A stretch of DNA of 64,000 bases from Verrucomicrobiota bacterium (GCA_022711435.1 JAKLFB010000001.1:124001-188000), one strand, 5' to 3'; shown: positions 1 through 9,460, numbered from the stretch's first letter. Made by a program: numbers and translations. The notes: generated from the sequence alone by a model not told the origin.

Positions 1-119
1 AAATCCGCCGGGGATTTCTCGACATAGACATCTTTGGCCAGATCGGTTCGTTCCGGCGCAGGCGCGCCCAGAAGGGTGAATCCGAGGCAGGCGGCGAGGA
101 TGGTCAGGATCTGTTTCAT
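1..119 (-). CDS. N-terminal fragment of a secreted protein (runs off the window)
   Basis: The ATG lies at 119-117 on the minus strand, and 39 codons are visible before the left edge. The fragment begins MKQILTILAACLGFTLLGAP, a basic start followed by a hydrophobic core, so it reads as a signal peptide; the next residues (ERTDLAKDVYVEKSPAD) are hydrophilic. It starts 7 bp after the stop of the TolB-like gene, so it is probably the third gene of the same transcript. Too little is present to assign a family. Confidence 0.6.
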   Translation of the reverse strand, partial: MKQILTILAACLGFTLLGAPAPERTDLAKDVYVEKSPAD

Positions 120-126
120 GGTGGAT

Positions 127-1023
127 TCAGGGGTTGGGGCTGGGGAAAACAGCCGGGTAGCGGCAGTCAGCTCCGGGCGGGCTGATCCAGCGGAAATCGG
201 CGCCATCGGGCCGGATCCGCGCGATGCGGAAGTGAAGGCCGTCCCAGGATGCAAAGACGATGAACTGGCCATCGAGCGACCAGCAAGGCTCGGCCTCGAG
301 GCCCGGGCCGGCGTAGAGGGCGCTGGGAGACCCGCCCTCGATCGGGGCGATCCAGAGGTCGATCCCATTGGGTGTTTCCCGACAGAATGCAATCCGCCGG
401 CCGGCCGGGTCGGGAGCGGGATCGGTGGCGGTGGCGAAGGCGTCGCCGAACAGGATCCGGGGGCGGGGCTGCTCGAAGCTGGCACGGCAGATCTGGGACC
501 TGCCCTGGTGCGCTTTGACGAAGAGGAACGCACTTTGGCCGGGAATCCAGCGAGGCATCTCGTTCAGATGCGGATCGGCGATGAGAAGCCGTTTCTCTTG
601 ATAGTCGGGGGAGAACCACCAGATCCGGATATTGTCCAGCGCGTTGGGTGCGTACGTGGCGACCAGGCAACCGCGCGCCGGGTCGAGATCGAAGTCCTTG
701 ATCACCTCGACATCGGGGAGGCGGACGGGAACGGTTTGCGTCTGCGGCGGGTCCCACTGGAAGAGCCGCCCCTGGTTATCGCGGAACAGGAGGCGGGAGG
801 CGCCGGGAACAGCGCGGAGAGTTCGCGGGTCGTCGACCGAGAGCGGGGCAGGGCGGTGATCCTGGCCTTCGAGATTCGAGGTCCAGATCTGCCAGGAGCC
901 ATTCGAGCAGCGGGCATAGGCGACCGATGGGCTTGCCGGCGCGGCGGCCGTCCGGCCGGGCTGGCCGCCCGCCCGCACCAGCTCCAAGAGGAGCAGCAGC
1001 GAAATCCAGCGGGTCAGGTTCAT
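127..1023 (-). CDS. Secreted TolB/PD40-type beta-propeller protein
   Basis: 298 residues. The start at 1023 is chosen because its ATG overlaps the upstream stop as ATGA and opens on a hydrophobic signal-like segment (MNLTRWISLLLLLELVRAG). Repeated blocks such as GRRIAFCRETPNGIDLWIAP and SLDGQFIVFASWDG follow the PD40/WD40-like pattern of TolB propellers, roughly four or five blades from residue 40 to the end. No enzyme motif is visible. The full TolB N-terminal domain is missing, so a generic periplasmic or secreted propeller is more likely than a Tol-Pal component. It is coupled to the giant beta-helix gene and may act with it at the cell surface; that role is inference. An in-frame upward extension runs antisense-like through the beta-helix gene and is not believed. 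Confidence 0.75.
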   Translation of the reverse strand: MNLTRWISLLLLLELVRAGGQPGRTAAAPASPSVAYARCSNGSWQIWTSNLEGQDHRPAPLSVDDPRTLRAVPGASRLLFRDNQGRLFQWDPPQTQTVPVRLPDVEVIKDFDLDPARGCLVATYAPNALDNIRIWWFSPDYQEKRLLIADPHLNEMPRWIPGQSAFLFVKAHQGRSQICRASFEQPRPRILFGDAFATATDPAPDPAGRRIAFCRETPNGIDLWIAPIEGGSPSALYAGPGLEAEPCWSLDGQFIVFASWDGLHFRIARIRPDGADFRWISPPGADCRYPAVFPSPNP

Positions 1024-4000
1024 CGGACCGTCAGATTGGCGACACGCGTTTCCTGGATGCCGGTGTCCGGATCGATCGCGAGCAGGATCATCTCGTAATC
1101 GCCGGTGGCGCGGACCACGGCGTCGTCCGCGTAGGTGCCATTCCATTCGAGCTTGTGCGTCCCGGCCGGGCGGGCCGTCAGGCTGAAGAGCGAGATGTAA
1201 TTCCCGTTGGGATCGCGCAGCCGCATCTGGACATTGGCTGCCCGGTTGAGCGTGTAATGGATCTCGGAGACCGTCGAGTGGGATGGCACGATGACATAGG
1301 CCTCCGCCTGGAGATCGGCGATGATGAGCCCGCGGCGATGGTAGAGAGCCACAGCGTTCTCGGGAAGAATTTGGGTCTTCGTCGAGAGGGTGAACCGGCC
1401 GTAATACAGCGAGTGGTCGATGCTGTTGCGTCCATTCCAATAGACGGTGCGGGCGCCGGCGTCCTGGGCTTCGCCCCAGATGATCGGATAGGCCTGGTTG
1501 GGCACGGCGAGGAACACGAACGCGGGCGCGAAAAGGCTGAAGGTGATCTCGACGGGCTCGTTGGCCTGGAAGTTGAAATTCGTGTTGACGGTCACGCTGG
1601 ACACCGTGACGGGGCCGGGCACGTATTCGGGCTGGTAGGCATCGGATCGCCCGTGCTCGGCGGCGGCGCGGACGGTGAACGCATAGATGCCGGGCTCGAG
1701 CAGTTGGCCCTGCGGATCGCGGCCGTCCCAGGTGACCCGGCGGGCGCCCGGATCCATGGTCTGGCGAGCCGACCAGACCGTGTTCGAGGTGAACGTGACG
1801 CCGACCGATCCCATGAAATCGATGTTGGTTTCGACCATCGAGATGTCGACCGTGACATCGCTGCGCTTGCTGAGGGTGAAGTCGATGCTGACCGCCTCGA
1901 GGGGCGGATCGAACACTTGCCGGCTGAGCGCCGCGCCCGAGATCTTCACGTTGTCGACCTGGGCCACCCATTGGGTCTGGACGAGGTTGCCCGCCAGGTC
2001 GGCCGTCCGTACCCGGAACACGTAGACGCCGTTGCTGAGCGTCCGCGAGTCGATCTGCCCCAGGGTTCCGTTGATGACGGGGAGCGTGTTGCTCCTGATC
2101 GTGATGAAGTTCGTGGGGGCGGCGCCGATGCCGTAATCGACGACGGAAAAGGCGAAGGCATCGTCGCTGGCCGTGCCCTGGAACACGAGCTCGTTGGCGT
2201 ATTTGCCGTCGGGGAGCGAATTGAGCGCGACGGAGCTGAATGGCGCGGTGCGGTCCAGCCGGATGATCTCGCCGTGGGCGGCCGCGACGCGGCCGTCGCC
2301 CGAGTGCGTGGCCACGACGCGCGAGCGGTAGACCCCGTCAGCGGCGGGGGCGCCGGCCTGGCTGGCGCCGTCCCAGACGTTCGAGAGGCTCGTGCCGGCG
2401 CCGGCGAATCGGCGGACCACGGCGCCAGCGAGATCGACAATCTCGAGGTTCCAGCTCGAATCGGCGGAGATCGCGCCCTGGATGATCAGCGTGTCCCCGC
2501 GTCCGTCGCCATTGGGCGAGAACCACTGGGCGGTATGACGGATGCCGAACGGGGTGAAATTGGGGTTGATAGCGAGCGGATTGCTGAAGTCGACCGTCGG
2601 GGAGTATGTGTGGTCGACGCGGTGATAAACGACTCGCTCGATGAGGTTGCTGGCGTCCGTGGCCCACCAGTTGGACTGGGCGCCGATCGTGACGGTGGCG
2701 GCCGAGTAGAAATTGTAGGCGTAGAGGTCGTAGTAATTGGCGCCGGAGGTGCCGTTGCCGGTGAGGCTGTTCTGGAGGAGAATCGGATCGGGATTGCGGT
2801 CGGACGACCGGGTCGATGCCGTGATGGACAGGCCGTGGCGCTGCTGGAGGGTGACCATGTTGCTCTGGACGATCGGATCGGCGTTGTCGTAGATGTCCAG
2901 GCCGGTCTGGTTGAGCTCGACCAGACATCGATCAACCCGGGAGGTCGACGTGTGGAAATAGCCGGCGGTCTGGTTGTTGCGGAACTGGGCGCCGACGATC
3001 GCGGGCGAGGCGCTTTCGCAGCTCACGCCTTTGGCGGCGAACTCGATCAGGACGTTCGACAGCACGCACGAGGCGTCATCGGAGGCATCGAGGAACCGGA
3101 GCCCTTCCCAGTTGCCCTGGGCGGGCATGTTCTGCGCGCTGGTGAAGACGACGCGATTGGAGGGGTTGCCGAGCGCCTGCAGAGCCCCGCCAACCTCGAT
3201 CCTGTAATTGCCGTGGAAATAAACCTGAACGCCCGGATCGATCGCGAGGGTCGCGTTGGTGGCCACGGTGAGATGCCCGAGCACCTGGATCGGCGAATCC
3301 GAGATCCGCCAGGCGGCATTGGATGACAGGATGCCCTGAGCCGGGGTGCCGGCCACCGCAGGGCCGGTCTCGGACAAATACCAGTTGCCGAAATCCACGA
3401 CGGGCGAGCGCGTGGTGTTGTCGTTGTAATCGTAGATCATCGCGCTGATCTGGACGGCCTGGACCGAGCCCCACCAGTTGCTGCGGGCGTTGATGACGAC
3501 ACTCTGCGACAAGTTGTAGTTGCCGGCGCGCACCGCCATTTGCTTGTTGCCTAAAAGCTGGTTGAAATGGATCGCGGGCAGGCTGTTCCGCGGCTGGGAG
3601 CTGTCCCCGTAAACCTCGATGCCGTCGCCGTCGTTGTTTCGAATCACGTTGCCGAGGATGGAGGGGTGCGAGAGCCATTCGCCGTAGATGCCGTCGTTGC
3701 TGTTGGACTCGATGAGGCTGGACTGGATGAGGGGCGAGGATTGCTGCAGGAACACGCCCCGTTCCGAGTTCAGGCGGATGGTGGATTGGACGATGGACGG
3801 CGAGGCGCTGGAGCAGCGGATGCCATTGACCGCGTACTCGAGGACGGCGTTCGAGACGACGCACGCAGCATCGTCGCTGGTGTCGTTGAACTGGATGCCG
3901 GTCCAATGGCCTCGGGCGGGCGGCTGGCGCCCGCTGGTGAACACGATCGGCGCGTTGGAGGCGCCCAGCACCCGCAAGGCGCCGTTGACGGCCAGACCGT

Positions 4001-6065
4001 AGCTGCCCATGAACTCGACGCGCACGCCCGGCTCGATCCGGAGGGTGACGTTCGTGGGGATGATGAGGTCGCCGGCGGCGTAGATCGGGGAATCGATCGC
4101 CCGCCAGGTCGTGTTGGTGAGCACGGGGCCGTTGACGAAGAATCCCGCGGCGGGAGGCCCGCTCGAGGTCAGCAGGTAATTGCCGAAATCGACATAGGGG
4201 CTGTTGGCGTTGTCGACACGGTCGTAGATTGCCTGCTGGATGGCGGGTGGATTGGCCACGCCCCACCAGTTGTTGCGGGCGTTGATGACGGTCTCGTTGG
4301 GCTGGTAGTAGCTCTGGGTGAAGAGCGCGTAGCTGCGGCTGCGGTAGATGAGGTTGCCATTGATCCGAGGCAGGCAGTTCTGGTTGGTGGTCGTCTGGGC
4401 CGACAGGCGGATCCCATATTGATTGCCGAAGATCTGATTGTTGAAGATGTCGGGCGAGGATCGGTTCACGCAGTAGATGCCCTCGTTGTCGTTGTTCTCG
4501 ATCACGCAATTCTGGATGAGGGGGGAGGAGTGATCGAGGTAGATGCCCTGCTGGGTGCCGTGGCGGATCCGGCTGCTCACGATGCTTGGGGAGGCGCTCG
4601 CGCAATCGATCCCGATCCGGGCGTATTCGACGACGACGTTCGACAGCAGGCAGGTGGCATCGTCGCTGGAGTCCTTGAACTGCAGCCCGATCCAATCTCC
4701 GGGCCACGGCCCCTCGAAGCCGCTGGTGAACGTGATCGGGCGGTCGGCCGCACCGGCGGCGGCCAGCGCGCCGTAGGTTTCAAACCGGAACGCCCCCATG
4801 AACAGCACGGAGACGCCCGGCTCGATTCGGAGGGTGGCGTTGCTGGCGACCTGGAAATGGGTGAGCACCCTCACGGGGGAATCGGCGGCGCGCCAGACCT
4901 GGTTGCTGGCGAGCTGGCCCTGGACGAACAGGCCGGAAAGGGCGGGCCCGACGGATGAGATCCACCAGTTGCCGTAATCCACCACCGGCAAGTTGTTGGG
5001 GTTATCCGTGTTGTCGTAAATCGTTTGCGCGATCAAGGCGGCTTCGGCGCTCCCCCACCAGTTGCTGCGGGCGCTGATGACCGTGGTTCGAGGCTCGAAG
5101 TAGTTGACGGTCCGCAAGCCGTATTGGGAGTTCTCATAAATCACGTTGCGCGACAGGATCGGCAGGCTGTTCCGGTCCCGGGTGGTGTCGCCGCTCAGCT
5201 CGATGCCATCGGATCCGTTGCCCCAGATCCGGTTCCCGGTGACCTGAGGGAACGATCGGTCTTTCGCATAGATTCCGTCCTGGCTGTTGTTTTCGATGAC
5301 ATTGTCCCGGATCACGGCGGAGCTGCGTTCGAGGTAGATGCCGTTCTCGCTGCCGTCGCGGATGATCGATTGGACGATGGCGGGGGAAGCATCGACGCAG
5401 CGGACGCCCGTTTTGGCAAACCCGATGACGGCGTTCGAGATGAGGCAGGAGGCATCGTCGCTGAGATCGAGGAATTTGATGCCGATCCAATCGCCGGGCC
5501 AGGGGTAGAAGTCGGCGCTGGTCAGCTGGACGGGTTGGGCGGCGGAGCCGAGGATCCGGAGGCTTCCGCTGACGCTGATGCCGCTGTTGGCCTGGAAGAA
5601 CACTTCGACCCCGGCCTCGATGGACAGGGAGGCGCCGTTTTGGATGAGGATGTCGCGGGTGACCAGGTAGGGGCTCTCGGCCAGGCTCCAGGTGGTGGGC
5701 AGGATGATGTCGTTGGTGACCGTGGTGGGCTCGCGGCCGCTCGGCATCTGGCGCACATAGTAGAAGCGCCTCCGGTCCAGGGCGGGGTGCGGGCGGCTTC
5801 CCTCGCCCGCATCGATCACGGCGACCGAGTTGGAAACGGCGGTGGTCTCGGTCATGAGCAGCCAGGGCCCCTGGACGAGATTGGATCGCCACAACACCTC
5901 GTAGAGCGCGCCGGGCTGGGCATCCCAATCGAGCTGGATGCGGCCGTCGCCCAGGCGCTTGATGCGCATTTGGTACGAATGGACCATCACCGCACCGGCC
6001 ACCAGTGCGCTCAATCCTGTCCAGAGGACGATGCGGGGCAGCAGACGACGAAACCGGCTATTCAT
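1020..6065 (-). CDS. Giant secreted beta-helix protein with four tandem modules and FlgD-like Ig repeats
   Basis: 1681 residues. The N-terminus (MNSRFRRLLPRIVLWTGLS) is a basic plus hydrophobic export segment. From about residue 123 to 1150 there are four copies of a roughly 264-residue module, starting near residues 123, 387, 652 and 916. Each opens with W-R-x-x-D/E-S-P and L-x-I-E/D-P-G-V, passes a GxWxGI/L-x-F-x-D-x-S-D-D-A core and a right-handed beta-helix run (SPxI, NxIxNN, DGI), then ends with an N-W-W-G block. This matches NosD/pectate-lyase-like parallel beta-helices (PbH1 repeats). After an SPNGDG motif near residue 1180, the C-terminus carries several FlgD-type Ig repeats marked by W-D/N-G. 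No catalytic site was identified. Likely an extracellular or surface protein that binds or cleaves polysaccharide; the function is inferred only from fold. Confidence 0.8.
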   Translation of the reverse strand: MNSRFRRLLPRIVLWTGLSALVAGAVMVHSYQMRIKRLGDGRIQLDWDAQPGALYEVLWRSNLVQGPWLLMTETTAVSNSVAVIDAGEGSRPHPALDRRRFYYVRQMPSGREPTTVTNDIILPTTWSLAESPYLVTRDILIQNGASLSIEAGVEVFFQANSGISVSGSLRILGSAAQPVQLTSADFYPWPGDWIGIKFLDLSDDASCLISNAVIGFAKTGVRCVDASPAIVQSIIRDGSENGIYLERSSAVIRDNVIENNSQDGIYAKDRSFPQVTGNRIWGNGSDGIELSGDTTRDRNSLPILSRNVIYENSQYGLRTVNYFEPRTTVISARSNWWGSAEAALIAQTIYDNTDNPNNLPVVDYGNWWISSVGPALSGLFVQGQLASNQVWRAADSPVRVLTHFQVASNATLRIEPGVSVLFMGAFRFETYGALAAAGAADRPITFTSGFEGPWPGDWIGLQFKDSSDDATCLLSNVVVEYARIGIDCASASPSIVSSRIRHGTQQGIYLDHSSPLIQNCVIENNDNEGIYCVNRSSPDIFNNQIFGNQYGIRLSAQTTTNQNCLPRINGNLIYRSRSYALFTQSYYQPNETVINARNNWWGVANPPAIQQAIYDRVDNANSPYVDFGNYLLTSSGPPAAGFFVNGPVLTNTTWRAIDSPIYAAGDLIIPTNVTLRIEPGVRVEFMGSYGLAVNGALRVLGASNAPIVFTSGRQPPARGHWTGIQFNDTSDDAACVVSNAVLEYAVNGIRCSSASPSIVQSTIRLNSERGVFLQQSSPLIQSSLIESNSNDGIYGEWLSHPSILGNVIRNNDGDGIEVYGDSSQPRNSLPAIHFNQLLGNKQMAVRAGNYNLSQSVVINARSNWWGSVQAVQISAMIYDYNDNTTRSPVVDFGNWYLSETGPAVAGTPAQGILSSNAAWRISDSPIQVLGHLTVATNATLAIDPGVQVYFHGNYRIEVGGALQALGNPSNRVVFTSAQNMPAQGNWEGLRFLDASDDASCVLSNVLIEFAAKGVSCESASPAIVGAQFRNNQTAGYFHTSTSRVDRCLVELNQTGLDIYDNADPIVQSNMVTLQQRHGLSITASTRSSDRNPDPILLQNSLTGNGTSGANYYDLYAYNFYSAATVTIGAQSNWWATDASNLIERVVYHRVDHTYSPTVDFSNPLAINPNFTPFGIRHTAQWFSPNGDGRGDTLIIQGAISADSSWNLEIVDLAGAVVRRFAGAGTSLSNVWDGASQAGAPAADGVYRSRVVATHSGDGRVAAAHGEIIRLDRTAPFSSVALNSLPDGKYANELVFQGTASDDAFAFSVVDYGIGAAPTNFITIRSNTLPVINGTLGQIDSRTLSNGVYVFRVRTADLAGNLVQTQWVAQVDNVKISGAALSRQVFDPPLEAVSIDFTLSKRSDVTVDISMVETNIDFMGSVGVTFTSNTVWSARQTMDPGARRVTWDGRDPQGQLLEPGIYAFTVRAAAEHGRSDAYQPEYVPGPVTVSSVTVNTNFNFQANEPVEITFSLFAPAFVFLAVPNQAYPIIWGEAQDAGARTVYWNGRNSIDHSLYYGRFTLSTKTQILPENAVALYHRRGLIIADLQAEAYVIVPSHSTVSEIHYTLNRAANVQMRLRDPNGNYISLFSLTARPAGTHKLEWNGTYADDAVVRATGDYEMILLAIDPDTGIQETRVANLTVR

Positions 6066-6149
6066 AGATCATCTCCAGGTTGGGGAAAATGGGCGTCGGC
6101 ATAAAGCAGCGACCAGCGACCTCGCATACCTATCTCTTTATGGATGCTA

Positions 6150-6177
6150 GTGTTACATCATGCGGCAGCCAAGTCAA
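6150..6177 (-). promoter_or_regulatory. Possible sigma70-type promoter for the beta-helix gene
   Basis: On the minus strand TTGACT (6177-6172) is followed after 16 bp by TAACAC (6155-6150), 85 bp upstream of the ATG at 6065. The -35 is good and the -10 is weak. Confidence 0.35.
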
Positions 6178-6319
6178 AGGAATTCCGCGCCGGCAAGGCG
6201 ATGGCTTGCGGACAGCGCACGCGCTCTGCCGTCCGCCGCGCGCCGCCGTCGGCTGGCTGCGCGCTGCCGATCGTGTCCGCGGAATGACGGGAATGGCGCG
6301 GAAACGTTGTTCCTGGCAA

Positions 6320-6340
6320 GGACGCGCCGCTGACGCGTCC
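6320..6340 (-). terminator. GC-rich hairpin downstream of the GH43-like/FAD gene
   Basis: GGACGCG, a 7-base loop, then CGCGTCC: a perfect 7-bp stem that extends outward to CAAG/CTTG around a small bulge. It lies about 60-80 bp past the stop at 6399. There is no U-tract, so it could be a transcript-end or stabilising hairpin rather than a classical terminator. Confidence 0.45.
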
Positions 6341-6398
6341 GCTTGAGAGGAGCGGGCCGCGGCCAAATGTGAAATATGTAGCCCTAATGCCGACCCGA

Positions 6399-9203
6399 TT
6401 ACCTGTTTGACTGCCTGCCGACGCCGCGCCTGAGGAGCGATTTGAGCTCCTCCAGGTGCTCCTGGTAGACGCCGCGGGGCACGGTCTGGTGCTTCTTGCA
6501 GAGAGAGGCCGCCATGCCCACCACCTCGCCCATCATGCCGCCCGTCCGCATCACGCGAACGGTCCCCAGCGCCACATGCGTCACGCTGATGTTCCGGCCC
6601 GCCATCATCAGGTTCTCGATGTTGCGCGAATAGAAGCAGCGATACGGTATCGGGTAGGGGCTGATCTTGATGTTCCGGGCCTCCGAGCGGAACGCGTCGC
6701 ACGCGCACAGAGGCTCTCGCGGATAGTGCAGGTCGATCGTCCACGTCGTCGTGACGGAGGCGTCCGGGAACGGCTTGGCTTCGACGACGTCCTGCTGCCT
6801 GAGGACGACGTCGCCGAGCAGGCGCCTGGATTCGCGTTTGCCTCCGATATACGCCACCCACTTCAGCCGCTGGCGCGCGAACTCGTCCCTGAACCGGGGA
6901 TGGTTCTTCAGAACCGCCCAGTTGCCGAACACGACCCGGAGGCCGTAATCGCGGATCTGCTCGATCTGGGTCGCGTGATTCAGATGGAACCCGGTCTCCC
7001 AATCCCAATCGCCTCTCGTGGTTTTCACGCAGCTTTTCTCGTCGAAGCGCACGGCCCAGGGGCATTCCGGAAAGGCGGAAGGCTCGCGATCCTCCTCCGC
7101 ATACCACTGCACCGAGGTGCCCATGACCATCTCGTCTTTCTGCAGCGGCGCGCTATCCTCGCCATACTCGGCCCGGGATTCCCGCCCATAGGCGAAGTCC
7201 GCACCGGCCAGCGCGCCGATGACGCCGTCGCCGGTGCAATCGGCCACGAGCCGGGCCCTGAACTTACGGATCTGGCCGGTCCGGATGTCCTGCGCAACGA
7301 CCGCGCGGATGCGGTTTCCTTGCATGACGACGTGGTTGGCTCGCATGCCGAGGTGCAGCGCGAGGTTCTTTTCCGCCCAGGCCAGCGCGATTTTCTTTTC
7401 ATCCTCGTAGTTCGACGCCGGGCCGGCATTGTGAATTCTCTTCTCGGGATGCCGCTGGATGACGGCCAGGACCTCCTTGCTGCGGGGCAGGTCCGGCGCC
7501 TGTTGGGCCTGGTACAGGCTCCAGTGGCCGATCGGGCCCAGCTCCTCGACGAGGTCGCCCAGGCGCGGATAAGGCTGCTGATGGATGAGGCCCGAGAGCC
7601 CGACGCGCACCTCGGAGCTGTTGTTCCCGCCCAGAACGGGCCGGTCGTGGATCAGGGCCACCTTGCAGCCGAGCCGGGCTGCGCTGACGGCCGCGCAGCA
7701 GCCGGCCATCCCGCCTCCGACCACCACCAGATCGTACTCGCCCGCGTCGAGCGGTTCGGCCGGAATGCCGAGCAGCGCGCGGCGCCAGGGGGTGAGCGCG
7801 GCCAGATCGTTCGGCGGCGGCTGGGCCCCATCCGCCGTGAACAGCAGCGCATCGCATCGCCCCGCAAAGCCCGTCCGGTCACGCAGCGCGAGAGCCACGG
7901 AGCGGCTCGGGATCTCGACCGCGCCTCCGTCCTGCCAGTGCCATTCGGCGCCCTCGTCTCCAAACATCCTCTCGACAGCCTTGCCGTCGATGAGCACCTG
8001 GAAGAGCCCCGGCGTGCCCGAGGCTTTCATCCCGGCGCTCGTGTCCGGCGTTTTCCAGGGCGCCGCCCAATCTCGGGTTCGAACCCAGAGGCGATATCGG
8101 CCGGGCTCCGGGAAATCGACTTGGGTTCTTGCGTCGGAGACGGGCACGCCCAGGCCGTGAGCCAGAACGTAGGGGGAGCCCATCTGGTCCATGCTCTGTT
8201 GGTCGATCACCCAACCGCCGAGATGAGCGAAGCTTTCGCCTTCCACAAGGACGCCCCGCGCGCCGGTAGCGGGCGCGGGCTGAGCGACGCCCCGGGTGGC
8301 GCGGCCATACAGGTTGCCGCCCTCATCGAACCAGAGTGGATCGATGCAGATGAACCGGCTCCACTCGATGCGCGCGGTTCGTTTCTGGTGGTAGATGTGC
8401 CACCAGCGCCCATCGGGATCCTGAATGGTGCAGCCGTGGCCAGGCCCATACAGCCCCTCGCCGCGCTGGATGATGGGGTTGTGGGGCGCGCGCTTGAACG
8501 GCCCAAGCGGATGATCCGCCACCGCGTAGCCGACCGCATAATCGGGCGTGTCCGCTCCTGAACCGCTGTACAGCAGATAGTATCGGCCTCGATGCTTGAT
8601 GATCCAGGGCCCTTCGGTCACATGGCCCGCGCGCTTCTCCCAATCGGACTCCGGCTGGAGAATCACCTGCGGCTTGCCCTGGGGCTGGGTGGGGCTGGCC
8701 ATCGGCTGCACGCTGATGCGGAATCCGGGGAGCTGGACGTAATAGAGATACAGCGCCCCATCGTCATCGCGGAACAGGTGCGCATCGATGGCCTGGTCGA
8801 AGAACTTGCGAACCGCTTGGAAGGGCCCGCGCGGCCCGCCGGCCTCGGCCACGCCTACAGTCTGGTTGACGGTATAGTAGAGGTAGAAACGACCTGAGGC
8901 CGGATCCCGCCAGACATCGGGCGCCCACACGTGCGGCTGGCCTGGCCGGAAGACGACGGGGCCGCGCTCCCAATCCACCAGGTTCGTCGATGTGAAGACC
9001 CGCGTCCCGTTGTCGCCGTCGACATCCCCTGTCGCATACAGGTAATAGACGCCGTCATGCCGGATCACGGCCGGATCGGCCAGGTTGCCGGCAAGGATGG
9101 GGTTCTGGCAGGTCGGCGCAGCCCCGGCCAGCAGGATCGGGGCGGCCCCAACCACCACCGCCATCAGCGGCAGGATCTTCATCGATGGTCGCATGCTTCT
9201 CAT
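6399..9203 (-). CDS. GH43-like glycosidase fused to an FAD-dependent oxidoreductase
   Basis: 934 residues with a signal peptide (MKILPLMAVVVGAAPILLAG). Residues about 30-320 look like a five-bladed GH43-type arabinosidase/xylosidase: NLADPAVI supplies the candidate general-base Asp, WAPDVW the second Asp and HVTEGPW the candidate acid Glu. Residues about 340-470 resemble a carbohydrate-binding beta-sandwich. From about residue 488 an FAD_oxidored-type domain begins with the dinucleotide motif VVVGGGMAGCCAA and continues with LGGNNSSEVRVGLSG and, near the end, NLMMAGRNISVTH. The ATG at 9203 was preferred because AGGA lies 9 bases upstream; ATGs at 9194 and 9182 are also possible. The frame is uninterrupted across the join. 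FAD_oxidored proteins of this type are common in Planctomycetes and Verrucomicrobia; their substrates are mostly unknown. Confidence 0.8.
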   Translation of the reverse strand: MRSMRPSMKILPLMAVVVGAAPILLAGAAPTCQNPILAGNLADPAVIRHDGVYYLYATGDVDGDNGTRVFTSTNLVDWERGPVVFRPGQPHVWAPDVWRDPASGRFYLYYTVNQTVGVAEAGGPRGPFQAVRKFFDQAIDAHLFRDDDGALYLYYVQLPGFRISVQPMASPTQPQGKPQVILQPESDWEKRAGHVTEGPWIIKHRGRYYLLYSGSGADTPDYAVGYAVADHPLGPFKRAPHNPIIQRGEGLYGPGHGCTIQDPDGRWWHIYHQKRTARIEWSRFICIDPLWFDEGGNLYGRATRGVAQPAPATGARGVLVEGESFAHLGGWVIDQQSMDQMGSPYVLAHGLGVPVSDARTQVDFPEPGRYRLWVRTRDWAAPWKTPDTSAGMKASGTPGLFQVLIDGKAVERMFGDEGAEWHWQDGGAVEIPSRSVALALRDRTGFAGRCDALLFTADGAQPPPNDLAALTPWRRALLGIPAEPLDAGEYDLVVVGGGMAGCCAAVSAARLGCKVALIHDRPVLGGNNSSEVRVGLSGLIHQQPYPRLGDLVEELGPIGHWSLYQAQQAPDLPRSKEVLAVIQRHPEKRIHNAGPASNYEDEKKIALAWAEKNLALHLGMRANHVVMQGNRIRAVVAQDIRTGQIRKFRARLVADCTGDGVIGALAGADFAYGRESRAEYGEDSAPLQKDEMVMGTSVQWYAEEDREPSAFPECPWAVRFDEKSCVKTTRGDWDWETGFHLNHATQIEQIRDYGLRVVFGNWAVLKNHPRFRDEFARQRLKWVAYIGGKRESRRLLGDVVLRQQDVVEAKPFPDASVTTTWTIDLHYPREPLCACDAFRSEARNIKISPYPIPYRCFYSRNIENLMMAGRNISVTHVALGTVRVMRTGGMMGEVVGMAASLCKKHQTVPRGVYQEHLEELKSLLRRGVGRQSNR

Positions 9204-9272
9204 GACGATCGATCCTAACCGCCCCGAATGGAATTGGCACCAAAATCGTTGGCCGCCCAACCTGTGCCTCCT

Positions 9273-9460
9273 TCAACGGATGCGATACCGCAGCGGTTGG
9301 CCGGTGATGACGTCGCACGGCACGTGTTCGAGATACCGGTGCGGCAGCGCGGCCAACTCCTCCGGATATCGACCTCATCGAGACCATGCCGCTCCAGAGC
9401 GCATCCGGCCTGGGCCAAATCCAACTCGGCCTGGAATCGCGCGAATTTGGCTGCCGCCCT
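9273..9460 (-). pseudogene. Remnant of a conserved verrucomicrobial hypothetical protein (frameshifted C-terminus)
   Basis: Minus-strand reading gives AAKFARFQAELDLAQAGCAL then ERHGLDEVD in one frame. After a one-base shift it continues as YPEELAALPHRYLEHVP and CDVITGQPLRYRIR before TGA at 9275-9273. This is the conserved tail (ALExYxLxxGxYPxxLxxLxPxYLxxVPxDxxxGxPLRYR) seen at the C-terminus of a secreted/membrane hypothetical family common in Planctomycetes and Verrucomicrobia. The upstream body of that family is absent, the frame is broken once, and the usual extension after RYR is lost. It is therefore a truncated relic. The family match is from memory of the motif. Confidence 0.6.

Larger units (their letters stand above)
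6066..6398. other. Intergenic region between the beta-helix gene and the GH43-like fusion gene
   Basis: 333 bp with no convincing gene. It holds a possible promoter for the beta-helix gene near 6150-6177 and a strong GC hairpin at 6320-6340 downstream of the fusion gene. Short frames through it have no recognisable content. Confidence 0.6.

Noticed and set aside
927..3326. Long open frame antisense to the beta-helix gene (799 codons)
   Set aside because: Shadow of a GC-rich gene: composed of Arg/Gly/Asp/Val runs with no domain likeness, while the minus-strand gene has clear repeats.
8080..8100. GGGTTCGAACCC string suggesting a tRNA T-loop
   Set aside because: It lies inside the GH43-like/FAD coding sequence and no cloverleaf can be formed around it.
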